Shown: positions 1 to 8,165 of the stretch, piece after piece
How positions within the stretch are numbered: position 1 is the first letter of the stretch
How the letters are laid out: every line of letters starts with the position of its first letter
DNA from: Micromonospora sonchi
GTDB taxonomy: Bacteria > Actinomycetota > Actinomycetes > Mycobacteriales > Micromonosporaceae
Direction: 5' to 3'
DNA: 64,000 bases
Assembly: GCF_014646235.1 (NCBI RefSeq)
Contig: NZ_BMNB01000019.1
Coordinates: forward strand, 1 to 64,000
Notes under the pieces: model-generated
What the model was told of the DNA's origin: nothing
The model's input: the letters and a program-made list of their open reading frames with translations, nothing else
Database searches by the model: none
Position numbers and translations under genes: made by a program

Positions 1-90
1 CCCGGCCGGGAGCCGGCGACGCCGGCGCGGCCGAGATCGGCGCGGCCCGGCCGGGAGCCGGCGACGCCGGCGCAGCCGAGATCGGCGCCG
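1..90 (-). repeat. 45-bp tandem repeat inside the kinase linker
   Basis: Two consecutive 45-bp units, at 1-45 and 46-90, differ at only a few positions. They encode a 15-residue Ala/Pro/Ser unit (reading AAPISAAPASPAPGR) in the juxtamembrane linker of the kinase. The array may continue past the window edge. Confidence 0.85.
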
Positions 91-937
91 CCTGGCCAGC
101 GCCGCCCCGCGCCTGCCGGGACAGCGCCGCCTTCAACTGCCGGGCCGCCCCGGCGAGGACTGCGGCGCTCTGCCAACGCTCCTTCGGGTCCTTGGCCATC
201 GCCCGCTCGACCAGCGCGCAGACCTGGGGCGGGATGTCGGAGGGCAGCGGCCTGGGGGTCTCCCGGACGTGCCGCATGGCGATGTCGAGGGGGTTGTCGC
301 CCTCGAACGGCCGGCGCCCGGCGAGGCACTGGTAGGCGACCACGCCGAGCGCGTAGACGTCGGAGGTGGGAGTGGCGACCTGGCCGGTCGCCTGCTCCGG
401 TGAGATGTACGAGGCGGTGCCGAGCACCGAGCCGGCCGCGGTGAGCTGCCCGACAAGCTCGGAGCGGGCGATGCCGAAGTCGGTCAGCACCAGCGTCCCG
501 TTCGGGCGGACCAGCAGGTTGCCGGGCTTCACGTCCCGGTGCACGATGCCCTTGACGTGGGCGGCGTGCAGCGCGTCGGCGGCCTGTGCGACCAGCGCCA
601 TGGTCCGGGCCGGGGTGAGCCGGCCGACCCGGCTGAGGGTGGCCGACAGCGGGTCGCCCTCGACGTACTCCATGATCAGGAAGGCGATGTGCTGGTCGTT
701 GCCGAAGTCGTAGACGTCGACCACGCCCGGATGGTTGATCGTCGCCATGGTGCGGGCCTCGCCCCGGAACCGCTCGGCGAACCCCGGCTCGTCCAGCAGC
801 GCCGGGAGCAGGCTCTTGACCGCCACCGTACGACCGAGCACCTGGTCGGTGCCGCGCCAGACGTCGCCCATGCCACCGCTGGCAATCCGCTCGTCGAGGC
901 GGTACCGGTTGCCGAGCTGCACTCCGGGACTGAGCAT
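1..937 (-). CDS. pknA: Ser/Thr protein kinase PknA, C-terminus beyond window
   Basis: Hanks-type Ser/Thr kinase. In mycobacteria PknA phosphorylates division and peptidoglycan-synthesis proteins at the membrane. Residues 1 to about 275 form a complete kinase domain: glycine loop IASGGMGDVW (18-27), ATP lysine 41, catalytic HRD (133-135), DFG (153-155) and an activation segment ending TASYISPEQ. Beyond about residue 290 the chain becomes an Ala/Pro linker of 15-residue repeats that runs off the left edge, so the membrane segment is not seen. It is called PknA rather than PknB because it follows pbpA with a 1-bp gap, as in the conserved rodA-pbpA-pknA-pknB order. The ATG at 937 is the only start compatible with the domain. 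Confidence 0.9.
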   Translation of the reverse strand, partial: MLSPGVQLGNRYRLDERIASGGMGDVWRGTDQVLGRTVAVKSLLPALLDEPGFAERFRGEARTMATINHPGVVDVYDFGNDQHIAFLIMEYVEGDPLSATLSRVGRLTPARTMALVAQAADALHAAHVKGIVHRDVKPGNLLVRPNGTLVLTDFGIARSELVGQLTAAGSVLGTASYISPEQATGQVATPTSDVYALGVVAYQCLAGRRPFEGDNPLDIAMRHVRETPRPLPSDIPPQVCALVERAMAKDPKERWQSAAVLAGAARQLKAALSRQARGGAGQAAPISAAPASPAPGRAAPISAAPASPAPGR

Positions 938-938
938 G

Positions 939-2444
939 TCAGCGACCCCCGGGCTCGGCGATGGCGGCCCGCATGATCTGCCCCGCGATCCGGGCGGCCT
1001 CGGCGCTGCCGCCGTCTCCGCCGTTCTCCAACAGGACACACACGGCCGAGACCGGATTACCGTCCTTGTCCAGCGCGAAACCGATGAACCAGGAGTGTGG
1101 CGGAACGCCGGGGGCAACGTCGGCGGTGCCGGTCTTGCCGCCGACCGTGTAGCCGTCGATCTGCGCGTTACGGCCGGTGCCGTTGCGCACCACGCTGACC
1201 ATCATGTCTCGCAGGTCCGCGGCGACCTGGCCGCTGACCGGCCGGCGCAGTTCGCCGGGCTTCGCGGTGTCGTAGACCGTGGTCCGGTCGGGTGCGAGCA
1301 GCTGGCGCACCAGGTAGGGCCGCATCTGGCTGCCGTTGTTGGCGACCGCCGCCGCGATCATGGCCCCCTCCAGCGGGGTCATCCGCACGTCCCGCTGCCC
1401 GATGGAGGACTGGGCCAGCGCCGCCGGATCCGCCCCGCCGTCCGGGTTCTCCATGCTGCCGGTGCGGCTGGCCGCCACCGAGTGGCCGCCCTCGCCGAGC
1501 CGGCCGACGGTCAGGTCCTCCTGCTCGAACCCGAACTCCTGGGCCTTCTTCTTGATCGCGTCGGGGCCGAGTTGGACGCCGAGCTGGGCGAAGCCGGTGT
1601 TGCAGGAGTCGGTGACCGCCTTCATCAGGGTCACCTGTGACTGCGGGCAGATCGACGGCGCGGCGTTGGTGATCGACTGGCCCGAGGTGGGCGGGGTGTA
1701 GCTCGGGCCGGCCGAGATGTTGGTGTCCTTGCCGATCCCGTTCTCCAACGCCGCGGCGGCCACCACGATCTTGAAGGTGGAGCCCGGGGGCAGCACCTCG
1801 GCCAGCGCCCGGTTCCGCAGCGGACGGTTGCGGTCCTGCTCCAGCTTGTTGTACGCCGCGGTCGCATCGTTCCGGCTGTGGCTGGACAGCGGGTTCGGGT
1901 CGTAGCTGGGTATGGAGACCAGCGCCTGCACGGCACCGGTACGCGGGTCGAGGGCGATCGCGGCGCCCTTGTTCGCCCCCCGGTTGTTGTTGCGCAGTTG
2001 GTCGTACGCGACGTCCTGGGCCCGCTTCGAGAGGGTGAGCAGCACGTTGCCGCCGGCGGTCCGGTCACCGGTGACCATGTCCCGCAGCCGGTTGACGATG
2101 AGCTGGTCGCTGGTGCCGGCGAGGAAGTCGTTCTCGGATCGTTCCAGGCCGGTGGCCGAGCCGTTGACCGGCTCGTAGCCGAGCACGTGGGCGTACTTCG
2201 CGCCGCCCGGGTAGGTACGCAGGTACTTCAGCTCCCCGTCGGTCTCCTTGCTGACCGCCAGGGCGGTGCCGCCCGCCTCGATGTTGCCCCGCTTGCGGTC
2301 GTACTTGGCGACCTGGACCCGACCGTTGTAGTCGCTGGTGCGGTATTCGTCGGCCTTGTAGGCCTGGATCCAGTTCAGGTTCGCGAAGAGCAGGCCGAAC
2401 AGGACGATGACCACGACACCGACCCGGCGCAGGGGTGCGTTCAC
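939..2444 (-). CDS. pbpA: penicillin-binding protein PbpA (class B transpeptidase)
   Basis: Class B penicillin-binding protein that cross-links peptidoglycan outside the membrane, paired with the SEDS polymerase encoded just upstream. The 501 residues match the PbpA family length. One N-terminal membrane anchor spans residues 8-25. The transpeptidase motifs are all present: S222-T-F-K (the nucleophile), S280-C-N, and KTG within GGKTGTAD near residue 441. The ATG overlaps the rodA stop by 4 bp, so translation of the two is coupled, and the kinase gene follows after 1 bp. In mycobacteria PbpA is itself a target of the kinases of this operon. Confidence 0.95.
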   Translation of the reverse strand: MNAPLRRVGVVVIVLFGLLFANLNWIQAYKADEYRTSDYNGRVQVAKYDRKRGNIEAGGTALAVSKETDGELKYLRTYPGGAKYAHVLGYEPVNGSATGLERSENDFLAGTSDQLIVNRLRDMVTGDRTAGGNVLLTLSKRAQDVAYDQLRNNNRGANKGAAIALDPRTGAVQALVSIPSYDPNPLSSHSRNDATAAYNKLEQDRNRPLRNRALAEVLPPGSTFKIVVAAAALENGIGKDTNISAGPSYTPPTSGQSITNAAPSICPQSQVTLMKAVTDSCNTGFAQLGVQLGPDAIKKKAQEFGFEQEDLTVGRLGEGGHSVAASRTGSMENPDGGADPAALAQSSIGQRDVRMTPLEGAMIAAAVANNGSQMRPYLVRQLLAPDRTTVYDTAKPGELRRPVSGQVAADLRDMMVSVVRNGTGRNAQIDGYTVGGKTGTADVAPGVPPHSWFIGFALDKDGNPVSAVCVLLENGGDGGSAEAARIAGQIMRAAIAEPGGR

Positions 2445-3931
2445 GGCCTGATCACCTCCGTGGGAGCACCGTGCAGCTGCTCGGGCGGGCCGCCGGAGGG
2501 GCGGTTGACCTTGCCGCCGGCCCCGGTGACCGGGCGGCGCCCGGCGTCGGAGATCCGTAGCAGCACCGCGATGATCAGCCAGTTCGCCATCAGCGAGGAG
2601 CCGCCGGCGGAGAGGAACGGCGTGGTCTGGCCGGTGAGCGGGATGAGCTTGCTGATCCCGCCGACGATCACGAAGACCTGGAGCGCGAGGGTGAACGCCA
2701 GGCCGCCGGCGAGGAGCTTGCCGAACGAGTCCCGCACCGCCAGCGCGGCCCGCAGCCCCCGCTCGACGATCAGCAGGTAGATCATCAGCAGCGCGGAGAG
2801 GCCGAACAGACCGATCTCCTCGCCGATGCCGGCGAAGATGAAGTCGTTCTGCACCTCGGGCAGCAACAGCGGCTGGCCGCCACCCGGCCCGGCCCCGAAC
2901 AACCCGCCGGTGCCCAGCGCGAGCAGCCCCTGCACGAGCTGGTAGCCCTTGTCGTACGGGTCGCCGAACGGGTCGAGCCAGATTTCCGCCCGCAGGTAGA
3001 AGTTCGCGAACGGCCCGCCGACCGCCTCACCGAGCACGTACGCGAGATAGGCGCCGCCGAAGAAGAGGACCAGGCCGATGAGTAGCCAGCTGACCCGTTC
3101 GGTGGCGATGTAGACCGTGGCCACGAACATGCCGAAGTAGAGCAGCGAGGTGCCCAGGTCCTTCTCGAAGACGAGGACCAGCAGGCTGATCACCCAGACC
3201 ACGAGCACCGGGCCGAGGTCCCGTCCGCGCGGGAAGTCGATGCCGAGGAACCGGTGGCTGGCCAGCGAGAGCACCTCACGCTTGCGGACCAGGTAGTAGG
3301 CGAAGAAGACCAGCAGGGCGAGCTTGGCGAACTCGCCGGGCTGGATGGAGAAGCTGCCGATGCGTACCCACAGCTTGGCGCCGTTGATCTCGGAAATGCT
3401 GCGCGGCAGCACCGCCGGCAGCATGACCAGCACGATGCCGGCCAGACCCAGGGTGTACGCGTACCGGGAGATCGACCGGTGATCGCGCATCAGGGCCAGC
3501 AGCCCGGCGGCGAGGATCACCGATATCAGCGTCCAGGCCAACTGCCGGCCGCCGATGCCGGCGAAGGTGGCCAGTTCCGCCCGTTCCTCCGGGGCCGCGT
3601 TGGCCAGGTCCAGTCGATGCAGGAATCCGACGCCGAGCCCGTTGAGCAGGGCCACCGCCGGCAGCAGGGCCGGGTCGGCGAACGGCGCCAGGAACCGGAT
3701 CACCAGGTGTATGCCGAGGAACACCGCGGTGAGCGCGGCGGCCGGCACCCAGAAGGTGGGCGTGACCGTGTCGAGCACCTTCGCCTCGACCATCGCACCG
3801 TAAGCGGCGACCAGGGCCATCGCCAGCAGCAGCAGCGACAGCTCGGCGTTGCGCCGGGATCGGGCCAGGCGCACGCCGGGCCGCTCACCCGCGGTCGCGG
3901 GCGAGCTTGCCGGGGTGGCCGCTGCGGTCAC
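2441..3931 (-). CDS. rodA: RodA/FtsW SEDS peptidoglycan polymerase
   Basis: SEDS-family glycosyltransferase that polymerises lipid II into glycan strands. It is a multi-pass membrane protein of 496 residues with many hydrophobic helices. The extracellular loop reads AEIWLDPFGDPYDKGYQLVQ and the conserved C-terminal half holds GIGEEIGLFG, both typical of RodA/FtsW. The GTG start at 3931 follows a GAGGAC-type ribosome site and lies 27 bp after pstP. The cytosolic N-terminus (about 30 residues) is rich in Ala, Pro and Arg. The 4-bp overlap with pbpA supports a RodA-PbpA polymerase/transpeptidase pair. RodA is preferred over FtsW because of the pstP-rodA-pbpA-pknA order. Confidence 0.95.
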   Translation of the reverse strand: MTAAATPASSPATAGERPGVRLARSRRNAELSLLLLAMALVAAYGAMVEAKVLDTVTPTFWVPAAALTAVFLGIHLVIRFLAPFADPALLPAVALLNGLGVGFLHRLDLANAAPEERAELATFAGIGGRQLAWTLISVILAAGLLALMRDHRSISRYAYTLGLAGIVLVMLPAVLPRSISEINGAKLWVRIGSFSIQPGEFAKLALLVFFAYYLVRKREVLSLASHRFLGIDFPRGRDLGPVLVVWVISLLVLVFEKDLGTSLLYFGMFVATVYIATERVSWLLIGLVLFFGGAYLAYVLGEAVGGPFANFYLRAEIWLDPFGDPYDKGYQLVQGLLALGTGGLFGAGPGGGQPLLLPEVQNDFIFAGIGEEIGLFGLSALLMIYLLIVERGLRAALAVRDSFGKLLAGGLAFTLALQVFVIVGGISKLIPLTGQTTPFLSAGGSSLMANWLIIAVLLRISDAGRRPVTGAGGKVNRPSGGPPEQLHGAPTEVIRP

Positions 3932-3958
3932 GATCGTCCTCGGTTCGGGTGCCGGCGC

Positions 3959-5392
3959 CTACTCGGGCGACCGGCAGGCCGCCGGGTCGACCGTGGGCGT
4001 GAAGGTGTCGGCGGGCGGGGCGTCCGGCGTACTGGCCGGCGAGGCCACCGATCCGCCGTTGGTCGATGGTGCGATGCTGCCCACCGCGCTCGGCGAACCG
4101 ACCGGAGCGCTCGCCGGGGAGGGCAGCTGCGCCGTGGGGGTGGGGCTCGGCGGCGGGCCGGGAGTCGGCGGGCAGATCGGCTTGAGGTTGACGTTGGTCG
4201 GGCTGTCGCTTGTCAGCTCCGCCAGCCGGCGTTCCGCGTCCGGCTCGCTCTTGGCCGGTATGCCCTGCTTGACCTGCTCCTGGGCGGCCAGGGTGAGGTC
4301 GTCCAGTTGGGCGCTGCTCTTCGAGTGCACGGTGGAGAGATCCATGCCGGCGATCTGGCCCTGGATCCCGCGGAACACGGCGACCTGGCCGTCCTCCGTC
4401 GCGCCGACGTAGTACTGCCGCTGCGTGTAGCTCCACCCGGCGAAGACGCCGCCACCGACGATCACCATCAGGGCGGTCGTCATCGCGAGCGCGCGCAGCG
4501 GGCGGCGGCGGGCCTCCGGCTCGTCGTCGTTGGCGGCCGGGTCCTCGGGGGTGGCCGGACGGGGGGCGGAGAGCGCCGAGGCTCGGGCGGCGGGCGTGGA
4601 GACGTCGGCCGAGGTCGCCATGCCCCGGTCGCGGGCCGCCGCGCCGCCGACGATCGGAGCGGCCTCGACGATGTCGCGGTCGGTGGCGTCGGCGATGATC
4701 ACGGTGATGTTGTCCGGGCCGCCGCCACGCAGGGCGAGCTGGACGAGCCGCTCGACGCACTGCTGCGGGTCGGCGTACTCACGCATGCTCTCGGCGATGG
4801 TCTCCGCGCTGACCACCCCGGAGAGGCCGTCGGAGCAGATCAGATATCGGTCGCCCGGCAGCACCTGACGGACCGAGTACTCCGGGTCGATGTCGCGGCC
4901 GTCCAGGGCCCGGGTGAGCAGCGAGCGTTGCGGATGGCTGCTCGCCTCCTCCGGGCTGATCCGGCCCTCGTCGACGAGCATCTGAACGTAGGTGTCGTCC
5001 TTGGTGATCTGCGCGAACTCGCCCTCACGCAGCAGGTAGGCCCGCGAGTCGCCGATGTGGACCATGCCCAGCTTGCTGCCGGAGAAGAGGGTCGCGGTAA
5101 GCGTGGTGCCCATCCCCTCCAGCTGCGGGTTGGCGTCCACGGTCTCGCGGAGCTGCTGGTTGGCAGTGCCCACCGCGGAACGGAGCGCGTCGACCAGGGC
5201 GTCACCGGGGACGTCCTCGTCCAGTGGCGCCATGGCGCCGATGACGATGTTGCTGGCGACGTCACCGGCGGCCATGCCGCCCATGCCGTCGGCAACGGCG
5301 AGTAGCCGCGGTCCGGCGTAGACGGAATCTTGGTTTCCGTCTCGGATCAGACCGCGGTCGCTGTGGGCCGCATAGCGCAGGGTCAGAGTCAT
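3959..5392 (-). CDS. pstP: PP2C-type Ser/Thr phosphatase PstP
   Basis: Metal-dependent PP2C phosphatase that reverses phosphorylation by the kinases of this operon. Residues 1-240 are the catalytic domain with the metal-binding signatures: SDRGLIRDGNQDS near the N-terminus, VADGMGG, HIGDSRAYL, SDGLSG and GGPDNITVI. A linker leads to one membrane helix at about residues 305-325 (ALAMTTALMVIVGGGVFAG). An extracellular region follows, ending in a Pro/Ser/Thr-rich tail. The 477-residue length is slightly below the mycobacterial protein. ATG at 5392 overlaps the fhaB stop by 4 bp. Confidence 0.95.
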   Translation of the reverse strand: MTLTLRYAAHSDRGLIRDGNQDSVYAGPRLLAVADGMGGMAAGDVASNIVIGAMAPLDEDVPGDALVDALRSAVGTANQQLRETVDANPQLEGMGTTLTATLFSGSKLGMVHIGDSRAYLLREGEFAQITKDDTYVQMLVDEGRISPEEASSHPQRSLLTRALDGRDIDPEYSVRQVLPGDRYLICSDGLSGVVSAETIAESMREYADPQQCVERLVQLALRGGGPDNITVIIADATDRDIVEAAPIVGGAAARDRGMATSADVSTPAARASALSAPRPATPEDPAANDDEPEARRRPLRALAMTTALMVIVGGGVFAGWSYTQRQYYVGATEDGQVAVFRGIQGQIAGMDLSTVHSKSSAQLDDLTLAAQEQVKQGIPAKSEPDAERRLAELTSDSPTNVNLKPICPPTPGPPPSPTPTAQLPSPASAPVGSPSAVGSIAPSTNGGSVASPASTPDAPPADTFTPTVDPAACRSPE

Positions 5393-5877
5393 GGCCGTAA
5401 TTCGAGAGAGGTGCGGCCGATCCGGATCGGCACGCCGAGGGGGACGGGGGTCGGTCCGGTGACCTTAGCGCGATCCAGGTACGTCCCGTTAGTCGAACCG
5501 AGGTCCTCGACGAACCATTGCCCGTCGCGGGGCACGAGCCGGGCGTGTCGCGCGGAGGCATAGTCGTCGGTGATGACGAGCGTGGAATCCTCGGCACGAC
5601 CGATGGTTATCTGCGCCTCACCCAGAGTGATCCGGGTGCCGGCCAGTTGGCCCGCGGTCACCACCAACTGGTGTGCCGCCCGCCCTCGCTTCACCTTCGC
5701 CGGCCTCGCGGTCGCCTGACCGGTCGACGCACCAACCGCGCGGGGCGCGGCCACCAGCCGGCCCGAGCGGGCCCCCGCGAAGAGGTCCCGGCGGATGACA
5801 CCGACCACCGTGAACACGAAGATCCACAGCAGGATGAGGAATCCGAACCGGGCGACGGTGATGACGAGTTCCGGCAA
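5389..5877 (-). CDS. fhaB: FHA-domain membrane protein FhaB (FipA)
   Basis: Small phosphothreonine-binding adaptor; in mycobacteria FhaB/FipA links kinase signalling to division proteins. An N-terminal membrane helix (VARFGFLILLWIFVFTVVGV, residues 8-27) precedes a basic linker. A C-terminal FHA domain spans about residues 70-160 with the signature GRAEDSTLVITDDYASARHA, followed by LGSTNGTYLD. The 162-residue length is standard. It lies 6 bp after fhaA and overlaps pstP by 4 bp. Confidence 0.94.
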   Translation of the reverse strand: MPELVITVARFGFLILLWIFVFTVVGVIRRDLFAGARSGRLVAAPRAVGASTGQATARPAKVKRGRAAHQLVVTAGQLAGTRITLGEAQITIGRAEDSTLVITDDYASARHARLVPRDGQWFVEDLGSTNGTYLDRAKVTGPTPVPLGVPIRIGRTSLELRP

Positions 5878-5883
5878 GGCGGG

Positions 5884-6645
5884 TCAGCCGTCCACGCGGA
5901 AGGTCAGGGTGGTGGTGCCGAGCTGGATCATGTCGCCGGGGTTCAGCGCCACGGCGGAGACCCGCTGGCCGTTGACCATGGTGCCGTTGGTCGAGCCCAG
6001 GTCGGTCAGCACGACCTGGCCGCCGTCGAAGTCCAGTCGGGCGTGCCGGCGGGAGATGCCGACGTCCGGCAGGCGCAGGTTGGCCTGGTCACCCCGACCG
6101 ATCACGGTCGAGCCCATCTGGAGCGGGTAGGTACGCCCGTCACCGGAGACCAGTCGGACGTTGCGCCCGCCGCCGTGACCCGGCGGCGGGCCGTAGCCGC
6201 CACCCTGGTCGTAGGAGGGGTAACCGGGCGGGCCGGCGTCGTAGCCGGGCGCCGAGACCGGGGCGACCTCGCCGCCGGTGTAGACCTCGGCGGTGACCCG
6301 GAACATGCCGGTGTCGAGCCCTTCGCCCCGCTCGATCTCGACGATCACGTCGCCGTAGACCGTCCAGGCCTGCTCGCCGATGAACTCCGCCTGCGACTGG
6401 GCCAGTTCCTGGGCCAGCGCGGCGGCGTACGGCGCCAGCCGACTATGGTCGTACGGCGAGAGATCGATCACGTAGCGGTTGGGCACCAAGGTGCGCCCAC
6501 CAGCCAGGATGGCCTTGTGCGCCTCGGCCTCCCGCTGCATGGCGTTGAGGATCTCCACGGGGTGTACGACCCCCTTGAAGACCTTGGCGAAGGCCCCTTC
6601 GACCAGGCCTTCCAGACGCTTCTCGAAGCGTTGCAGCACGCTCAC
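5884..6645 (-). CDS. fhaA: FHA-domain protein FhaA with N-terminal FhaA domain
   Basis: Cytoplasmic phosphothreonine-binding adaptor. In mycobacteria it binds phosphorylated MviN/MurJ-type partners and tunes peptidoglycan synthesis. Residues 1 to about 115 are the FhaA N-terminal domain (SVLQRFEKRLEGLVEGAFAK). A Gly/Pro/Tyr linker follows, then a C-terminal FHA domain with GRGDQANLRLPDVGISRRHA and LGSTNGTMVN. The GTG at 6645 was chosen because a perfect AGGAGG sits 5 bp upstream of it and it begins at the conserved domain. An ATG 27 bp further upstream has no ribosome site. First gene of the six-gene operon; 253 residues. Confidence 0.93.
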   Translation of the reverse strand: MSVLQRFEKRLEGLVEGAFAKVFKGVVHPVEILNAMQREAEAHKAILAGGRTLVPNRYVIDLSPYDHSRLAPYAAALAQELAQSQAEFIGEQAWTVYGDVIVEIERGEGLDTGMFRVTAEVYTGGEVAPVSAPGYDAGPPGYPSYDQGGGYGPPPGHGGGRNVRLVSGDGRTYPLQMGSTVIGRGDQANLRLPDVGISRRHARLDFDGGQVVLTDLGSTNGTMVNGQRVSAVALNPGDMIQLGTTTLTFRVDG

Positions 6646-6797
6646 CGGCTCCTCCTCGGGTCCCGAGGACATGATGGTATCGGTCCAGAGCGCACGCAGC
6701 TCACACGCCGCTCTGCCAGCGGGCCACGGCCCGTTCGGAGGCTCGGCGATCCTCGTGCTACTCTTTCGTCCGCCACGAACGGTAACCGCTGTCCGCA

Positions 6798-6812
6798 GCG
6801 AATGCTATTCGC
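6798..6812. promoter_or_regulatory. 15-bp palindrome between fhaA operon and tRNA-Leu
   Basis: Perfect inverted repeat GCGAAT-GCT-ATTCGC in the divergent intergenic region, about 150 bp before the fhaA start and 90 bp before the tRNA. It is a candidate operator or transcription-start structure. No regulator can be assigned. Confidence 0.35.
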
Positions 6813-6898
6813 GGCGATGACCAGGACCGCGTAACATGGCCGAGGTCCGCTGGCGACAGCGGGGACGGCCCGGAACACGCTTCCGACGGTCGAGCCAC

Positions 6899-6984
6899 GG
6901 GGAAGTGGCGGAATGGCAGACGCGCACGGTTCAGGTCCGTGTGCCCGAAAGGGCGTGGGGGTTCAACTCCCCCCTTCCCCACCA
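6899..6984 (+). tRNA. tRNA-Leu(CAG), CCA encoded
   Basis: The acceptor stem GGGGAAG pairs with CTTCCCC at 6974-6980. The anticodon loop TTCAGGT gives anticodon CAG. A long class II variable arm (TGCCCGAAAGGGCG) and T-arm GGGGGTTCAACTCCCCC are present. The terminal CCA is encoded. The same tRNA follows the fha operon in many actinobacteria. Confidence 0.97.
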
Positions 6985-6988
6985 TTGA

Positions 6989-7018
6989 CGAGGGCTCTGC
7001 GGCGACGCAGGGCCCTCG
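6989..7018 (+). terminator. hairpin terminator after tRNA-Leu
   Basis: A 13-bp stem (CGAGGGCTCTGCG with CGCAGGGCCCTCG, one T-G pair) around a 4-nt loop, beginning 4 bp after the tRNA. There is no T-tract, as is common for actinobacterial terminators. Confidence 0.75.
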
Positions 7019-7091
7019 CACCGTATCGGGGCGTTCCGGACGTCACGCTATGCTCCGATGGATTCTGCCGCCGACGCACCAGGAGTGGCTC

Positions 7092-8165
7092 GTGAGTGTC
7101 GCATTCGTGACCGGTTCGGGCGGGCTGATCGGCTCCGAGGCGGTCCGGCACTTCGCCGGCCTCGGTCTCGACGTCGTCGGCATCGACAACGACATGCGGC
7201 AGGAGTTCTTCGGCGAGGAGGCGTCCACCGCGTGGAACGTCCGCCGGCTGACCGACGAACTGGGTGGGGCGTACTCGCACCACAGCATCGACATCCGTGA
7301 CCGTGCCGCGCTCGGCGCCCTGTTCAAGCGGTATGCCCGGAACGTGGCTGTGGTGATCCACACCGCCGCGCAGCCCTCGCACGACTGGGCGGTACGCGAT
7401 CCGTTCACCGACTTCGACGTGAACGCCGCCGGCACCCTCAACGTGCTGCAGAGCGTCCGCGAGCACTGCATCGAGGCGGCCGTCATCCACTGCTCGACCA
7501 ACAAGGTCTACGGCGACCGGCCGAACAGCCTGCCCCTGGTGGAGCTCGAGACCCGGTGGGAGATCGAGCCGGGCCACCCGTACGAGCAGGGCATCCGCGA
7601 GGACATGTCGATCGACGCCTGCCTGCACTCGATCTTCGGTGCCTCCAAGGTCGCCGCGGACGTGATGGTGCAGGAGTACGGCCGGTACTTCGGCATGCGG
7701 ACGGCCTGCTTCCGGGGCGGGACGCTGACCGGGCCGGCCCACTCGGCGACCGAGCTGCACGGTTTCCTTGGCTACGTGATGCGCGCCAACATGGAGCGCC
7801 GGACGTACAAAATCTTCGGCTACCAGGGCAAGCAGGTCCGGGACGCGATCCACAGCTCGGACGTGGTCTCCGCGTTCGAGGCCTTCTTCCGCAACCCGCG
7901 CTCGGCGGCGGTCTACAACCTGGGTGGCGGCCGGCACTCCAACGTCTCGAACCGGGAGGCCTTCGCGCTGGCCGAGCAGATCACCGGCCAGGAGATGGTC
8001 ACCGAGTACGTCGAGGCCAACCGGATCGGCGACCACAAGTGGTGGATCGGCTCCAACGAGGCGTTCCAGGCGGACTACCCGGACTGGAAGCAGGTCTACG
8101 ACGTACCAATGATCATGCGTGAGATCTACGAGGCCAACATGGACAAGTGGGTGCCGGCAGCGTGA
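7092..8165 (+). CDS. NAD-dependent sugar epimerase, CDP-paratose 2-epimerase-like SDR
   Basis: Extended short-chain dehydrogenase/reductase acting on a nucleotide sugar in the cytoplasm. It resembles CDP-paratose/tyvelose 2-epimerase: SSTNKVYGD-like CSTNKVYGD, a KQVRDAIHSSDV segment and YNLGGGRHSNVS. The N-terminal Rossmann motif reads TGSGGLIGSE. The usual YxxxK active site reads F-G-A-S-K, so the catalytic tyrosine is phenylalanine (see findings). The GTG at 7092 was chosen because AGGAG ends 6 bp before it. 357 residues. Its stop overlaps the start of the glycosyltransferase gene by 4 bp, which suggests a two-step job in making a cell-surface or secreted glycan. The substrate is unknown. 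Confidence 0.88.
   Translation: MSVAFVTGSGGLIGSEAVRHFAGLGLDVVGIDNDMRQEFFGEEASTAWNVRRLTDELGGAYSHHSIDIRDRAALGALFKRYARNVAVVIHTAAQPSHDWAVRDPFTDFDVNAAGTLNVLQSVREHCIEAAVIHCSTNKVYGDRPNSLPLVELETRWEIEPGHPYEQGIREDMSIDACLHSIFGASKVAADVMVQEYGRYFGMRTACFRGGTLTGPAHSATELHGFLGYVMRANMERRTYKIFGYQGKQVRDAIHSSDVVSAFEAFFRNPRSAAVYNLGGGRHSNVSNREAFALAEQITGQEMVTEYVEANRIGDHKWWIGSNEAFQADYPDWKQVYDVPMIMREIYEANMDKWVPAA

Noticed and set aside
3254..5305. Very long open frame (683 codons) opposite rodA and pstP
   Set aside because: Codon-bias shadow of real genes on the other strand; composition is Arg/Gly/Gln-rich with no domain, and there is no ribosome site.
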